64,000 bases of DNA, taken from assembly GCF_000426245.1 (NCBI RefSeq), contig NZ_AUEZ01000043.1, positions 1-64,000 on the forward strand. The letters run 5' to 3'. This DNA is from Bradyrhizobium sp. Ai1a-2 (GTDB taxonomy: Bacteria > Pseudomonadota > Alphaproteobacteria > Rhizobiales > Xanthobacteraceae). Shown here piece after piece: positions 9,058 through 17,941 of this stretch. The notes beneath the pieces are model-generated. The model did no database searches. It saw nothing but the letters and a program-made list of their open reading frames with translations, and was not told where the DNA came from. The translations under genes and the position numbers were made by a program. Every line of letters begins with the position of its first letter. Positions within the stretch are counted from its first letter, which is position 1.

Positions 9058-9453
9058 TCATAGAGCTGCCCCCAACAGCCTACCCAACAATCCTAACAAG
9101 ACCCCGCGAAAGTTGTAGTCCAAACGGGCCACTCGCGTAATGCTCCTTTTGGACTGTCCACCTTAAAAATCGTGCCGGGCACGCACCCGAGACTTAATCT
9201 AAAGTATTGAAATAATTGCGTTTATCGGCAAAACGCCCACCTGAATCCCGTTCCCGTCCGGCGAACCGCGGGCGGGTGTCTCGCGCGGCTGAACCGCTTG
9301 AACTCTCCAAGGCCAGTCTCCAGTGTCCTCTGCTGGCTACACCAAACACCCGCAACGGACTGTCCGCCCTCATTGAGCCAGTATGCCATTGCGCGCAACC
9401 CACCTGCCTAGGGCCTGTTGCGCACTCTGTAAGTTCGACGATTGGAGAACGAG
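9058..9453. other. Divergent intergenic region between two defense operons
   Basis: About 400 bases with no gene, between the methyltransferase operon (minus) and the VPA1262-like operon (plus); it must hold both promoters. An odd palindrome, CGTGCCGGGCACG, lies at 9171-9183 in an AT-richer patch and could be an operator. The stretch 9098-9147 resembles the IS66 end at 136-180 (shared AAGACCCCGC and ACGGGCC blocks). Confidence 0.5.
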
Positions 9454-11175
9454 ATGGACAACCCCGACGACAGTGTTTCAGCGGAGAACATCGCTGCGTG
9501 CAGCTCGTCCAAGTTGGCGTCAAGATGGCCGAACGTCACCACGGACTATCATGGCGCCTTGATAAGGCTGGTAACGATGCGCGCCGGTGGCAAGCAATAT
9601 CTGCTGTTCGGATATGTCGAGCTGTTTCCTCGCGATATCCCGGTGCCGAAGCGCTTTGCGGCCGGTCAGAAGCCGTGGACTGTTCCCAATATTGGCGGCG
9701 ACGTAACGCTAGCGGCATCAGCTCTGCCCATGGCTACGGCTGATGCCCTTGCCTGGTATGAAGAAGCCGCCCGAGGGTGCGTAATCATCCCGCAGGCGGC
9801 GCCGACGGTTGAGATCAATGCGCCTCCATTTGGTGTCGAGCCGGCGCTGGGCCGCTTTTGTGTAGGCGAACCTGTCCCATTCTCCGCACAATGGCATGGC
9901 GGCCCTCGTATTCACCGATTGGTTCCTATGGAAGATCCAACAGAGGCGGTGCTAAGGCTCCGGTCAAGCTCCGCCGCACGAGAATGGCTTGCTGAGAATG
10001 CTGGATTCGATCCGTTCGAGCGTGAGGAGTGGGTCGCAAGCCTCTCCCTGGTCGCCCCTGATCCGCTACTCTCTGGTGTCGCTCATTTTACCCGCGATCG
10101 AAAAGCCGGCGGGTCGGAGCAACTGGTCTTTCAAGCGCATCGGCGCCACTACAACAACTATCCTGATGCCGACGCCGAGGCTCTCCAACTGGTAATGCTG
10201 CAGCGGCGCCCTGCCGGCTGGACCGAGATCTTGCCGACATCATTCGATCGCGACGGGTTCGCCCTCAAGGACTTCGCAGAGCCGGTCAGTGAGACCGGGT
10301 TCGCAATCGTTTGCCCCAGCCGGGGGCTCATTCGCATGATTCCACCAACTCATTGGATGGAGCAAATCAACATTGGTCTCGGCTTGGTCAATAAGGTATT
10401 CGATGTTGAGGTGCCCGCCGGAGGGCGCCGCAAGCCGGCATCGCGCTACAAGACAGGCCGCATGACGGACGCTGGCAGCGTCCAGGTCGGAGAAGCCTTG
10501 CCTCGCTCCGGTGCGATCCGGGTCGTCGAGCTGCAAGAGGTACGCAAAGGCCGGATCGCTCGGCAGTCCGCGCCTCAGCAGCTGTTTGGCGTCCACGAAG
10601 CTAACAAGGACGAGCTGACGGGTGACGATCTGGCCCGGATGCGGCGCGAGGCCGAGTCTTATGTGGCAGGCCTTGTTTCTCATGCGACGCGTCGCGTCGT
10701 TTTTGTCGATCCGGATTTTGGTGTCCGCGAGCTTCAGAACTATGCGCTTCGGGTGACGCGTGACGGCGTAGATGTCACGGTTTTGACGGGCGCTCCACAT
10801 CTACGCAACGTCCGCTCAGAAGATGCTGCAGAGGGCTCCTGCGCTGACCAAAAGACCGCCTCGTCCGTGCCGCCAGGCGTGCAAATGCTCGGCCAACTTC
10901 GACACATTGAGAGCCGCCTTGGTCCGAGCGCTCCAAACGTGTTCGTGATGCCGGGTTCGAAGAAGCCGCTTTTTCATGATCGCTTCTTGGTAACCGACGA
11001 TACAGTCTGGGCATCGGGACCATCGTTCAATGAACTCGGAGAGCGAATCGGATTGATAAGCCGGGTTCACGAGCCAAGCGTTGTCATTGCGGCGATCGAA
11101 CGCGCGTTGAGCCAGTCAAAGCCACTCGCAGACTGGATCGTCGAGACGGGGTTCTCGGAGCCGCAACGTGGCTAG
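9454..11175 (+). CDS. VPA1262-family-like protein with C-terminal PLD-like domain
   Basis: A 573-residue protein. The ATG at 9454 is preceded by GGAG at 9444, better than the upstream TTG at 9442. The N-terminal region (LFGYVELFPRD ...) recalls the VPA1262-type N-terminal domain found in bacterial defense islands; this is from memory of the family and not certain. The C-terminus (about 415-560) looks like a phospholipase-D-type fold: RRVVFVDPDFGVREL, then LFHDRFLVTDDTVWASGPSFNELG. The usual HxK is replaced by HDR, so catalysis is open. It overlaps the next gene by 8 bases, so the two probably act together. Probable anti-phage role from context. Confidence 0.6.
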   Translation: MDNPDDSVSAENIAACSSSKLASRWPNVTTDYHGALIRLVTMRAGGKQYLLFGYVELFPRDIPVPKRFAAGQKPWTVPNIGGDVTLAASALPMATADALAWYEEAARGCVIIPQAAPTVEINAPPFGVEPALGRFCVGEPVPFSAQWHGGPRIHRLVPMEDPTEAVLRLRSSSAAREWLAENAGFDPFEREEWVASLSLVAPDPLLSGVAHFTRDRKAGGSEQLVFQAHRRHYNNYPDADAEALQLVMLQRRPAGWTEILPTSFDRDGFALKDFAEPVSETGFAIVCPSRGLIRMIPPTHWMEQINIGLGLVNKVFDVEVPAGGRRKPASRYKTGRMTDAGSVQVGEALPRSGAIRVVELQEVRKGRIARQSAPQQLFGVHEANKDELTGDDLARMRREAESYVAGLVSHATRRVVFVDPDFGVRELQNYALRVTRDGVDVTVLTGAPHLRNVRSEDAAEGSCADQKTASSVPPGVQMLGQLRHIESRLGPSAPNVFVMPGSKKPLFHDRFLVTDDTVWASGPSFNELGERIGLISRVHEPSVVIAAIERALSQSKPLADWIVETGFSEPQRG

Positions 11176-13168
11176 TACAACCCCACGCACATTTGACGAC
11201 CATCAGCGTGACCGACGCTTGCGACTGGCTGCTTGGCTCGAACAGCGTGACGAGGCCGAAGCAGCCGTCATACTATGCGAAGGCTGGATGGCCGAGCTAG
11301 CGGCGCGCGGGCTCACGCTCTATTCGCGGCAAGGTCTCCGCTCTTTGCCATCCGATTTAAGCCTCCTGGAACGACTGTCCACGAAAGGGCTTGATGGGCT
11401 ATCCGAGGCGCTGTCCTGGCAGAGCGAGGACCAGGAAGGCAAAGAGCCGGATGGAGCGGTTTTAATCAGTCATGCGCTCGCAGTCGCGGGCGGACGGACG
11501 TATGCAACCCATGGACCTGGCAAGCTCGATTGGATCGGCCATTTCGTTGCGGCGGTCGACAATCTCTCATGGGAGACTTTTGCGGATTCCTCGGGAGAGA
11601 CGTTGGCGCGGGATCCTGTTTTGCTCGACCGGTTTACTTCTTGCCTTGTTGAGATCGCGACAATGGCAAGCGAAGCGCCTGATACCGTGATCGAGAGTTC
11701 GCCGCGGGGCCCCTCCGCGGCTTCGACCATAGAGCAGTTCGCGCGAGGCGGAAGTTTCCAGGAGATTTGGGAAGCTGAGCGTTGGCCAATGCTCTTCCGA
11801 TCGAGCGACGCCTTCGAGATCCTACGAAGGGCTGCTCCCGAACGCTTTTTGATGGTGATTGACCGGCTGCCTCATCCGACGCTAGTGAGCCAGTGTCTCA
11901 GTAGCGAGGCCTTATTAAGCAGCCAGCACGATGTCCTTCGGCTCTTGCGGACGGCGAACGCCGCATTTGATGCTGAAGGCCATTGGCGATGCTCGGGAAT
12001 GGCCGCAATACTATTGCTCCGAACGACAACTGACCAGTTGTTGACGCCAGAGGACGAGGATCGTCAGGCTGAACATCTTGCCGAAGGCATTGCACGGTTT
12101 CGTAACGCCATTCGAGAGGTTCTCGATACACTCTTTGCGCGTTCGGACGGTGCTGAACTCGCCTGGCATTGGCTTGAAAATTTGTTGCGTCGGAGACTGC
12201 ACCCTCCCCGTAACGATCAGCGTGACGGTCCAAAACAAATCATCAATCGGATAGGTATATTGGTGCATGCGCTCAGCAGCCGAATGGCGCCGCGTCGGTC
12301 GCAAGATGGCTGGATCAGCGCAGCACCACCTCTGGAGCGCCAGTTTCGCGCTGTGGCTGTGTTGAGCGTCGCAGCGTGGACGACTACGATTGCCGAACGG
12401 GACGTTAAGTCTATTGCGAAAGGTTTGATAAAGGGTGACGGCTTCGAGTTAACTAGCACCAAAGAGCTTACTCAGTTGCCAGGCGCCCCCTTACGAACTG
12501 TACCAGGCGATATTCTGGCAGCACTTCCTCAACCGGCCAGTTGGTTCGGCGAGACCTGGTCATCGCTACGGTTTGAGCGCGAACGTTCATGGCGCGCCGA
12601 GACACAAACCAGCTCTACGCCTGCCAAGATTATGGGAATATGGGGGCTCGGCGCGATCGAATCTCTGGTGACAAATCCTGAAGTCCCGCGTGTCAATGCT
12701 GGCGAAATGTGGCTCGCGGTGGAACGCGTTTTCCGCGAAGCGATACTAGTCGAACCGCGCCTCGGTCGCGATTTTTGGTCCGATGCTGTCGCTAGCCTAT
12801 TCTTATGGTGGCCACAGATATTCACAGAAGCCGATAAATTGGTCGACGCTCTCGAGGCTCCCTCGCCTGCACCCGCCGCACTCGCCGGCGCACTTGCTCC
12901 CTACGTTGGGATCAGCAACGATTTCATGGTGATCATTGTTGCCCTGAAGCAAGCTGGGTGTCCCATGTTACTTCTCGACAGGGCGGTTTGTTTGTGCGCC
13001 GGTCAAGACTTGCTGAGGATGATTGATCGCTTTTGGCTAACGGCTCGCCATTTGAATGACGCGCGTGCATGGAACCAAGCGTGGGTAGCCATCCTCGCGG
13101 CGATTGAGAAGGAAATCCAGGGCCTGCGAGAAAACGTGGTAGCTTCCGGCCCCGGCGCGCAGCGCTAG
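11168..13168 (+). CDS. Unknown 666-residue partner of the VPA1262-like protein
   Basis: Starts with GTG at 11168, overlapping the previous stop by 8 bases (GTGGCTAG), so it is translationally coupled. Its composition (many Leu, Ala, Glu and Arg; WLEQRDEAEAAVILCEGWMAEL ...) suggests a mostly alpha-helical protein. I see no Walker, nuclease or membrane motif and cannot assign a family. As the obligate neighbour of a PLD-like protein in a defense island it is a candidate sensor, scaffold or regulator. Confidence 0.6.
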   Translation: MASTTPRTFDDHQRDRRLRLAAWLEQRDEAEAAVILCEGWMAELAARGLTLYSRQGLRSLPSDLSLLERLSTKGLDGLSEALSWQSEDQEGKEPDGAVLISHALAVAGGRTYATHGPGKLDWIGHFVAAVDNLSWETFADSSGETLARDPVLLDRFTSCLVEIATMASEAPDTVIESSPRGPSAASTIEQFARGGSFQEIWEAERWPMLFRSSDAFEILRRAAPERFLMVIDRLPHPTLVSQCLSSEALLSSQHDVLRLLRTANAAFDAEGHWRCSGMAAILLLRTTTDQLLTPEDEDRQAEHLAEGIARFRNAIREVLDTLFARSDGAELAWHWLENLLRRRLHPPRNDQRDGPKQIINRIGILVHALSSRMAPRRSQDGWISAAPPLERQFRAVAVLSVAAWTTTIAERDVKSIAKGLIKGDGFELTSTKELTQLPGAPLRTVPGDILAALPQPASWFGETWSSLRFERERSWRAETQTSSTPAKIMGIWGLGAIESLVTNPEVPRVNAGEMWLAVERVFREAILVEPRLGRDFWSDAVASLFLWWPQIFTEADKLVDALEAPSPAPAALAGALAPYVGISNDFMVIIVALKQAGCPMLLLDRAVCLCAGQDLLRMIDRFWLTARHLNDARAWNQAWVAILAAIEKEIQGLRENVVASGPGAQR

Positions 13169-13290
13169 CTAGCAGTCGACGCACTCTGAAGCTATGTCGC
13201 CGTTCCGCTCTACGGCGCGCATGTACCCGAGATCAGAGTTTGACGTTGTGTGCCCGCGCCAGGATCATGTTTGAGATAGGGGCCGTCAGC

Positions 13291-13893
13291 TCAACCGTCC
13301 TTTCCGTTCCACTGCTTCATTTTTGCCATCAGATTTGCAAGAGCGGCGTGAGGCGCATTCACATGCTCGACCGTATAGAGGTCCAATTCGCTATCTGTCT
13401 GGATCTTTTTCTGGTGTACGTTGGTCCGGTGGTCCCAAAGCTGCTTCAGAGCATCGCGCTCGGCGTCCGACAGCCAGCCTCGCTTGTGAGCATTCACGAC
13501 TCTATCCTTCGCGCCAGAATTACTCAAATTGGATAGATATTTGGTCTTAGGCAGGCCGGGAACGTATAGACAAGCCTCCAAGATCATCCCAAGCGTCACA
13601 ATGGCGGATTTCAAGACCATTTGCCTTCCGACACTGGATATATCGGTACGGACGCTCAACCACCAAAGCACGTCGAGGAACATGAAGCCGTAGGCGCAAT
13701 TGCTCTTCTTCTCTCGATCCAGATAATCGGGCATGCGAACCCGATAGCTTTCCGCTGTACGCATCACACCGCGGGGAAATTTGATCTTCGCATCGACTCT
13801 GTTTTCGCGACCGCAATAACTTTGAATCGATTCGATCAACTCATCGACTTGAGCAACCGCGCGCGTCAATTCCTCGTCGTTGCTTATCAGCAT
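13291..13893 (-). CDS. Small helical protein, HEPN-like, partner of GHKL-nuclease
   Basis: A 200-residue protein starting 6 bases after the GHKL-nuclease stop, so the two are one operon. Near residues 150-160 is LKQLWDHRTNVHQKKI, similar to the Arg...His end helix of HEPN-type ribonucleases and their inactive relatives (a spaced R-x-H in a helix with a 'LW..R..vH' look). The spacing is shorter than the classic Rx4-6H, so RNase activity is uncertain. A hydrophobic stretch (MVLKSAIVTLGMILEACLYV) is part of the helical body rather than a clear membrane segment. Confidence 0.5.
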   Translation of the reverse strand: MLISNDEELTRAVAQVDELIESIQSYCGRENRVDAKIKFPRGVMRTAESYRVRMPDYLDREKKSNCAYGFMFLDVLWWLSVRTDISSVGRQMVLKSAIVTLGMILEACLYVPGLPKTKYLSNLSNSGAKDRVVNAHKRGWLSDAERDALKQLWDHRTNVHQKKIQTDSELDLYTVEHVNAPHAALANLMAKMKQWNGKDG

Positions 13894-13899
13894 ATTAGT

Positions 13900-15681
13900 T
13901 TATCTCACCTGCGACATACCGACGTGAGGTGACGCTAAAGATGCGATCAGCCAGTCCAATTCCGTTCGCGCCGACGAGATGATGCTTGCATAGGATTGGA
14001 TAGCGATGGTCTCGTGCAGCCGGTTCGCATCCAAGGCGAGTGCCCGCCCCTTCCCGATCAGAACGATTTCCATCTTGGATGTCGACGACAGCCTTGGAGA
14101 CAGATCGTCCCGATATTTTTCGGCCTGCGCCACATCATCCCGAGTGATGGGGTACGACGGACGCTTGAATTCAATCAGCAGATAGCTGTCGCCGTAGTCT
14201 TGGGACAGCAGAAGGTCTGGCCTCTTGGACGCACGGTTGCCCGTAAACTCGGAATCGCAATAGGTCGCGATGACGCTCCTCAATGTCGTATTCGAAGACA
14301 ACAAAGAATACTTCCGTCCAAGTATCCAGAGATTATTCTCGAACGCCTTGTGCACGTCCTTCTCGAGGGTAGCGACGTTCTCGACTAACTGATCCAAGAA
14401 ATCGAGGAAGGTCCGTCGATGTGCCGCGTGTATCGCTATGGTCGATAGCTCCAATATACCGAATTGTTCTAAAGCTTCGGCGAAGGAGGCGACGTCTGCA
14501 TGGCGTGCCTCGCTTATACGTTCCAGGACCTCCCAGTAGGCGTCGTGTTCCATCGCGTCCAATGCAACTTCAACGATAGTTTCGACACGCTCGACCGTCT
14601 CCCCGTAGAAGCGCTTAAGTATTCTATGCACCGCCTGTTCCGCGAAGTGCCGACGGTTCTCGGGTAGCTTCTGAATTCTCGCATCGATTTGTCGCTGGAG
14701 CCGCGCCTTTTGAAGCGACATCTCCCTAGTGTAGGTCTCTTCGAGTTGCTTTTTTACCGCGGACTGTATGAACTGCTGAGCTTCCTGATAGGCTTTGCTG
14801 TTCTCGATCACTCCGCCCCAGTCCGCCGTGACAAATTCCTCCATCCCTGTGATCTCGACCTCGCCGTAGACTTTGCGCACGAGTTTTTGTGGAATTTGCT
14901 CGTCATCGTCTAGGCCGAACAACTGCGGCTTCCCGACCGCCTTTCCGCCAACCTTTAGAATAATCCCTGGTGAGCGCGGCAGCTTCTTGCCATCGGCGAT
15001 GGTGAAGCGAAGATCGACATTTCCGGCAGCGGGTAGCACCGCGCTCGATTGGGCGGGAGTCCCCGGGACATCCTGGACGGACAGCGAGACGCCGTTGACG
15101 GTAACCTTGAAATCATCTTCGCGCCCGTACTCATGAATCAATACTTCACGCAGGCGATCGGCCGTCGGAAAATTGAGATTTGCGTTCAGCAACGAAAGCA
15201 CAATTTTGGTCCCGACAACGCCTGGCTCAGCCGGAGCTTCTTCGAACGAGAGGGGCACCGTTTCCAAGTCACCCCCGCTGTCGATCAACTCCTTCTTGTC
15301 GATGAGCAGAGTGCACTTTCTGCCCCGGGCTGTACTTTCGACCTGCATGATTTCCGCGATCATCAGACCAGCAAACTTTCCTATTCCCTTTCGGCCTTTG
15401 ACCTTGCGGCGCAGCCCAGGAGTTTCCTTACCGATCCGAGACCGCTTATCGCTTGCGATGTTGAGGTATTCCCCACGGAGTTCTAAGGCCGTCATGCCGG
15501 TACCGTCATCTTGGACGATGATGCTCTCCGAAGAAAGCGGATCCGGCAGAACGATGACAACGTTGCGAGCGTCGGCATCCCATGCGTTGTCGACCAATTC
15601 CTTCAAGGCGACTTCGCTCGAACGATAGGTCTCTCCCAAGAGGCGCGTCAATTTGGTGTCGACTGAGAAATGCACAGCCAT
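13900..15681 (-). CDS. GHKL (Hsp90/MutL-type) ATPase fused to PD-(D/E)XK nuclease
   Basis: A 593-residue protein from the ATG at 15681 (the open frame continues upstream to 15729, but MAVHFSVDTKLTRLLG is the normal opening of this family). The ATPase motifs are complete: N-box ALKELVDNAWDADA, G1 box QDDGTGM and G2 box KGIGKFAG. The C-terminus has the PD-(D/E)XK layout NRASKRPDLLLSQD ... YLLIEFKRPS (Asp, then Glu-x-Lys) after NNLWILGRKYS, as in Shedu-type/DUF4263 nucleases. A GHKL switch driving a DNA nuclease, with a small HEPN-like partner directly behind it, is a plausible abortive-infection or restriction device; this function is inferred. Confidence 0.8.
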   Translation of the reverse strand: MAVHFSVDTKLTRLLGETYRSSEVALKELVDNAWDADARNVVIVLPDPLSSESIIVQDDGTGMTALELRGEYLNIASDKRSRIGKETPGLRRKVKGRKGIGKFAGLMIAEIMQVESTARGRKCTLLIDKKELIDSGGDLETVPLSFEEAPAEPGVVGTKIVLSLLNANLNFPTADRLREVLIHEYGREDDFKVTVNGVSLSVQDVPGTPAQSSAVLPAAGNVDLRFTIADGKKLPRSPGIILKVGGKAVGKPQLFGLDDDEQIPQKLVRKVYGEVEITGMEEFVTADWGGVIENSKAYQEAQQFIQSAVKKQLEETYTREMSLQKARLQRQIDARIQKLPENRRHFAEQAVHRILKRFYGETVERVETIVEVALDAMEHDAYWEVLERISEARHADVASFAEALEQFGILELSTIAIHAAHRRTFLDFLDQLVENVATLEKDVHKAFENNLWILGRKYSLLSSNTTLRSVIATYCDSEFTGNRASKRPDLLLSQDYGDSYLLIEFKRPSYPITRDDVAQAEKYRDDLSPRLSSTSKMEIVLIGKGRALALDANRLHETIAIQSYASIISSARTELDWLIASLASPHVGMSQVR

Positions 15682-16096
15682 GTCTGAACTGTCCAAAACA
15701 AAGCAATATTTGGCCGCCCCGCACAACAACTGGGAGATGGCCGCCGCGGCCTGAAACTACCCCAAGTTCAGCAAGTATTCGGCTGTGGCGCGCGCAATTT
15801 GCCACTCGACTGCGTGCTATCCACAGGAATAGCGGTCCAGGATAAGGAGCTGCACTTGCCGAAGATGCTCGTCGCCCCAATATTCGTCTAGGTAGAGATT
15901 GCGTTTTCGAATCCGTTTGGTGGGTCAAACCGACCGACTACGTATTCTTATGTAACGCCGCCAGCAGCCTTCTGCATCGGCGAGCACCACGTCCTGGAAA
16001 GCTACTCGTCCACGCCGCCAAGACTGCCCGGTCTAAGCGTCGGTGGCCCGCCGCGGAAACGCGTCGTGTCTGTTGCCTTTTCATGCTTACCTACGG
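15682..16096. other. Non-coding stretch, nothing recognised
   Basis: About 400 bases between the GHKL-nuclease gene and the HNH gene. It carries the promoter side of the GHKL operon. No convincing gene, repeat or RNA was seen. Confidence 0.4.
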
Positions 16097-16783
16097 TTAG
16101 GTGCGAGGATTCGGCGGCTCGCGTAGCGCCTCCACTTCGACCTTCCGCAGTGCTGCGGCTGAATGAAAGACCAAACAAAGGAAAGGCGTTCGGCCGTAGA
16201 AGGTGAGCAGCCAGCCGGAATGAATATCTTCTTCCTCAATCACAGCGTAGCGGTATTCAAGAATGTCGGCCTCCGCGTGCGCCGCCGTCATCTGCTCATA
16301 AAATTCGTCCGGAATTGCAAACCGGTGAATATCAACCATCACCTGATCGTCCGCCACCGGCGATAGAAGACCATGATGATGGCACAAGCCCCGCACGGTT
16401 TTGCGGACGACCCGCTTCACCCGCTCGTCACGCGCCGGAAAAATCATATGACGAGTACCTTGCTCCGTCTCGACCGGCTCGAACTTCTCTGCCAGCTCGC
16501 GCACCCGGCGATGCCCATCGGCATGCCGGAAGCTACGCCGGATCTTGCCCTCCCATAGCTCGCGCACCGCCGCGTTCGGCTCACCCGCCACCATCATCAC
16601 GTTGCGGAAATGCGGCTCATCATCAGTCCATCCGCCGTTACAGGGAACACAGGCAGGCACGGTTATCCGTGGCTTACGGGACGCAGCCTTGGAGGGCGGA
16701 TACAGTGCCCGCGACACGACGTGATCGACGGTCGCGGCATCACCACCGCAATACGCACAAAGCCGGCTCTTAGCTGCCTTCAT
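16097..16783 (-). CDS. HNH endonuclease family protein
   Basis: A protein of about 228 residues (ATG at 16783; an ATG at 16798 is also possible). The N-terminal third is an HNH fold: LCAYCGGDAATVDHVVSRALYPP ... VPACVPCNGGWTDDE, giving the CxxC pair, the catalytic DHV and the second CxxC. The remaining 150 residues have no recognised motif. Single, with no overlapping partner. It may be a restriction-like or stand-alone nuclease of the defense island. Confidence 0.75.
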   Translation of the reverse strand: MKAAKSRLCAYCGGDAATVDHVVSRALYPPSKAASRKPRITVPACVPCNGGWTDDEPHFRNVMMVAGEPNAAVRELWEGKIRRSFRHADGHRRVRELAEKFEPVETEQGTRHMIFPARDERVKRVVRKTVRGLCHHHGLLSPVADDQVMVDIHRFAIPDEFYEQMTAAHAEADILEYRYAVIEEEDIHSGWLLTFYGRTPFLCLVFHSAAALRKVEVEALREPPNPRT

Positions 16784-16991
16784 CGCATGAACCGCCACAG
16801 CTTGTTGAGAGCGACTCAGCCCGTTCGGGGCTGTGCCCGAAGATCAGGTGAAAGCAAGACGGTATAACGCGAGAACGGAGGCTGCTTCGGCCGATCGTGC
16901 ACGCGGCGGCAGCCTCTCAGACCGTCAGTCCGCACACGGTCCAGACGGCTGGATACTCATCACAGTAACCATATGGGTGCTCGTCCGGCAA

Positions 16992-17201
16992 CTATCGGCC
17001 CTGAAATAGGACAACAGGGTCAACCCCAAGCGCTTCTGAAATTTGCTCGAGAGCATCAACCGTCGGCGAATTTTCCTCGCGCTCTATCATCCCAATGTAG
17101 TTGCGATTCAGCCCGGCGCGATCGGCCAGTTCCTCTTGGGAAAGGCCGCTCTTCCGTCGTTGACGCCGAAGATTTTGGGCTACCACCCGCCGCAACTTCA
17201 T
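16992..17201 (-). CDS. Xre-family transcriptional regulator
   Basis: A 69-residue Cro/C1-type helix-turn-helix protein starting MKLRRVVAQNLRRQRRKSG (ATG at 17201). The HTH is LSQEELADRAGLNRNYIGMIEREENSPTVDALEQISEALGV, a textbook match over nearly the whole protein, so it is a bare DNA-binding module. A perfect palindrome lies 35 bases upstream (17236-17251) between it and the divergent gene at 17281, so it probably represses both itself and that gene. Confidence 0.85.
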   Translation of the reverse strand: MKLRRVVAQNLRRQRRKSGLSQEELADRAGLNRNYIGMIEREENSPTVDALEQISEALGVDPVVLFQGR

Positions 17202-17235
17202 GCGGCAAGACGGCCTCAAACGTCACTTGATCTCC

Positions 17236-17251
17236 ACCTAGTATACTAGGT
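17236..17251. promoter_or_regulatory. Perfect 16-bp palindrome, likely Xre operator
   Basis: ACCTAGTATACTAGGT reads the same on both strands. It sits in the 79-base gap between the Xre gene and the divergent gene at 17281, where both promoters must overlap. A symmetric site fits binding by a Xre dimer. Confidence 0.7.
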
Positions 17252-17280
17252 ATTATTCATACGTCGTTGGGAAGTTTTAG

Positions 17281-17682
17281 ATGATCAATACGCGGGCCCC
17301 GTTGGCTAAACCATTCGTCGAGCAGGTCTCCATCACCGACGGGAGGCTCCTTCGCATCGGTTATCGGGCTGACGGGGTTGAGTCCATCTTGGCAAGCGTT
17401 GAACTTCCCGTTGAAGTGCTCGAACAGCAAATCGCGGACGGCCTAGAGCTGGTCACGACGATTAGTGCTTCCGGCGAAATAGTGTCTCAAATCTTCGGGT
17501 CATCCGGATTGGCTTTGGAGGGCGCCCGCTCAATCGTCTCAATCGATAGTCTGGTTTCACAGACTGTCGACGCGGATAGTCTTCGTATGGAGGAACTACC
17601 GGTAAGCGAACTGAATGGGCTCTTGAGATCGCTGGAAGCATCCATCGAACATGTAAGGACTGCACTCGCTCAGAGGAGCTAG
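17281..17682 (+). CDS. Hypothetical protein divergent from Xre regulator
   Basis: A 133-residue acidic protein (MINTRAPLAKPFVEQVSITDGRLL ...) with no recognised domain and no signal peptide or membrane segment. Its start is 30 bases from the palindrome, so it is likely under Xre control. It could be a regulated partner or an accessory gene; function unknown. Confidence 0.55.
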   Translation: MINTRAPLAKPFVEQVSITDGRLLRIGYRADGVESILASVELPVEVLEQQIADGLELVTTISASGEIVSQIFGSSGLALEGARSIVSIDSLVSQTVDADSLRMEELPVSELNGLLRSLEASIEHVRTALAQRS

Positions 17683-17704
17683 CTCACCGTCACTGGGAAT
17701 CCTA

Positions 17705-17938
17705 TCATTCACCAAATGACGATTTTGTGCCATCGACCTTCTTCTTCTCTTTCTTGAAGGCTGCATCGCCGTCGAGAAATGCCTCGAGCATGAACGGTAT
17801 CAGTTCCGCTACTTCTTCCCTGCTACCGTAGGTCTCTGCATAGAAATCAGCATATTCTCGCAGCCGCTGTGCAAGTCCCGGCGTGAATATAACGCCCATC
17901 TTAACCGGCGTCCGATCAGGCAGCTTCGCAAGCTTCAT
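17705..17938 (-). CDS. DUF2274 family protein of the trb operon
   Basis: A 77-residue protein (MKLAKLPDRTPVKMGVIFTPGLAQRL ...). DUF2274 proteins of this size follow trbI in many alphaproteobacterial conjugation operons, exactly as here (3-base gap after trbI). The central LREYADFYAETYG and EVAELIPFMLEAFL segments are typical. Its biochemical role is unknown; it marks the 3' end of the trb operon. Confidence 0.85.
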   Translation of the reverse strand: MKLAKLPDRTPVKMGVIFTPGLAQRLREYADFYAETYGSREEVAELIPFMLEAFLDGDAAFKKEKKKVDGTKSSFGE

Positions 17939-17941
17939 CCC

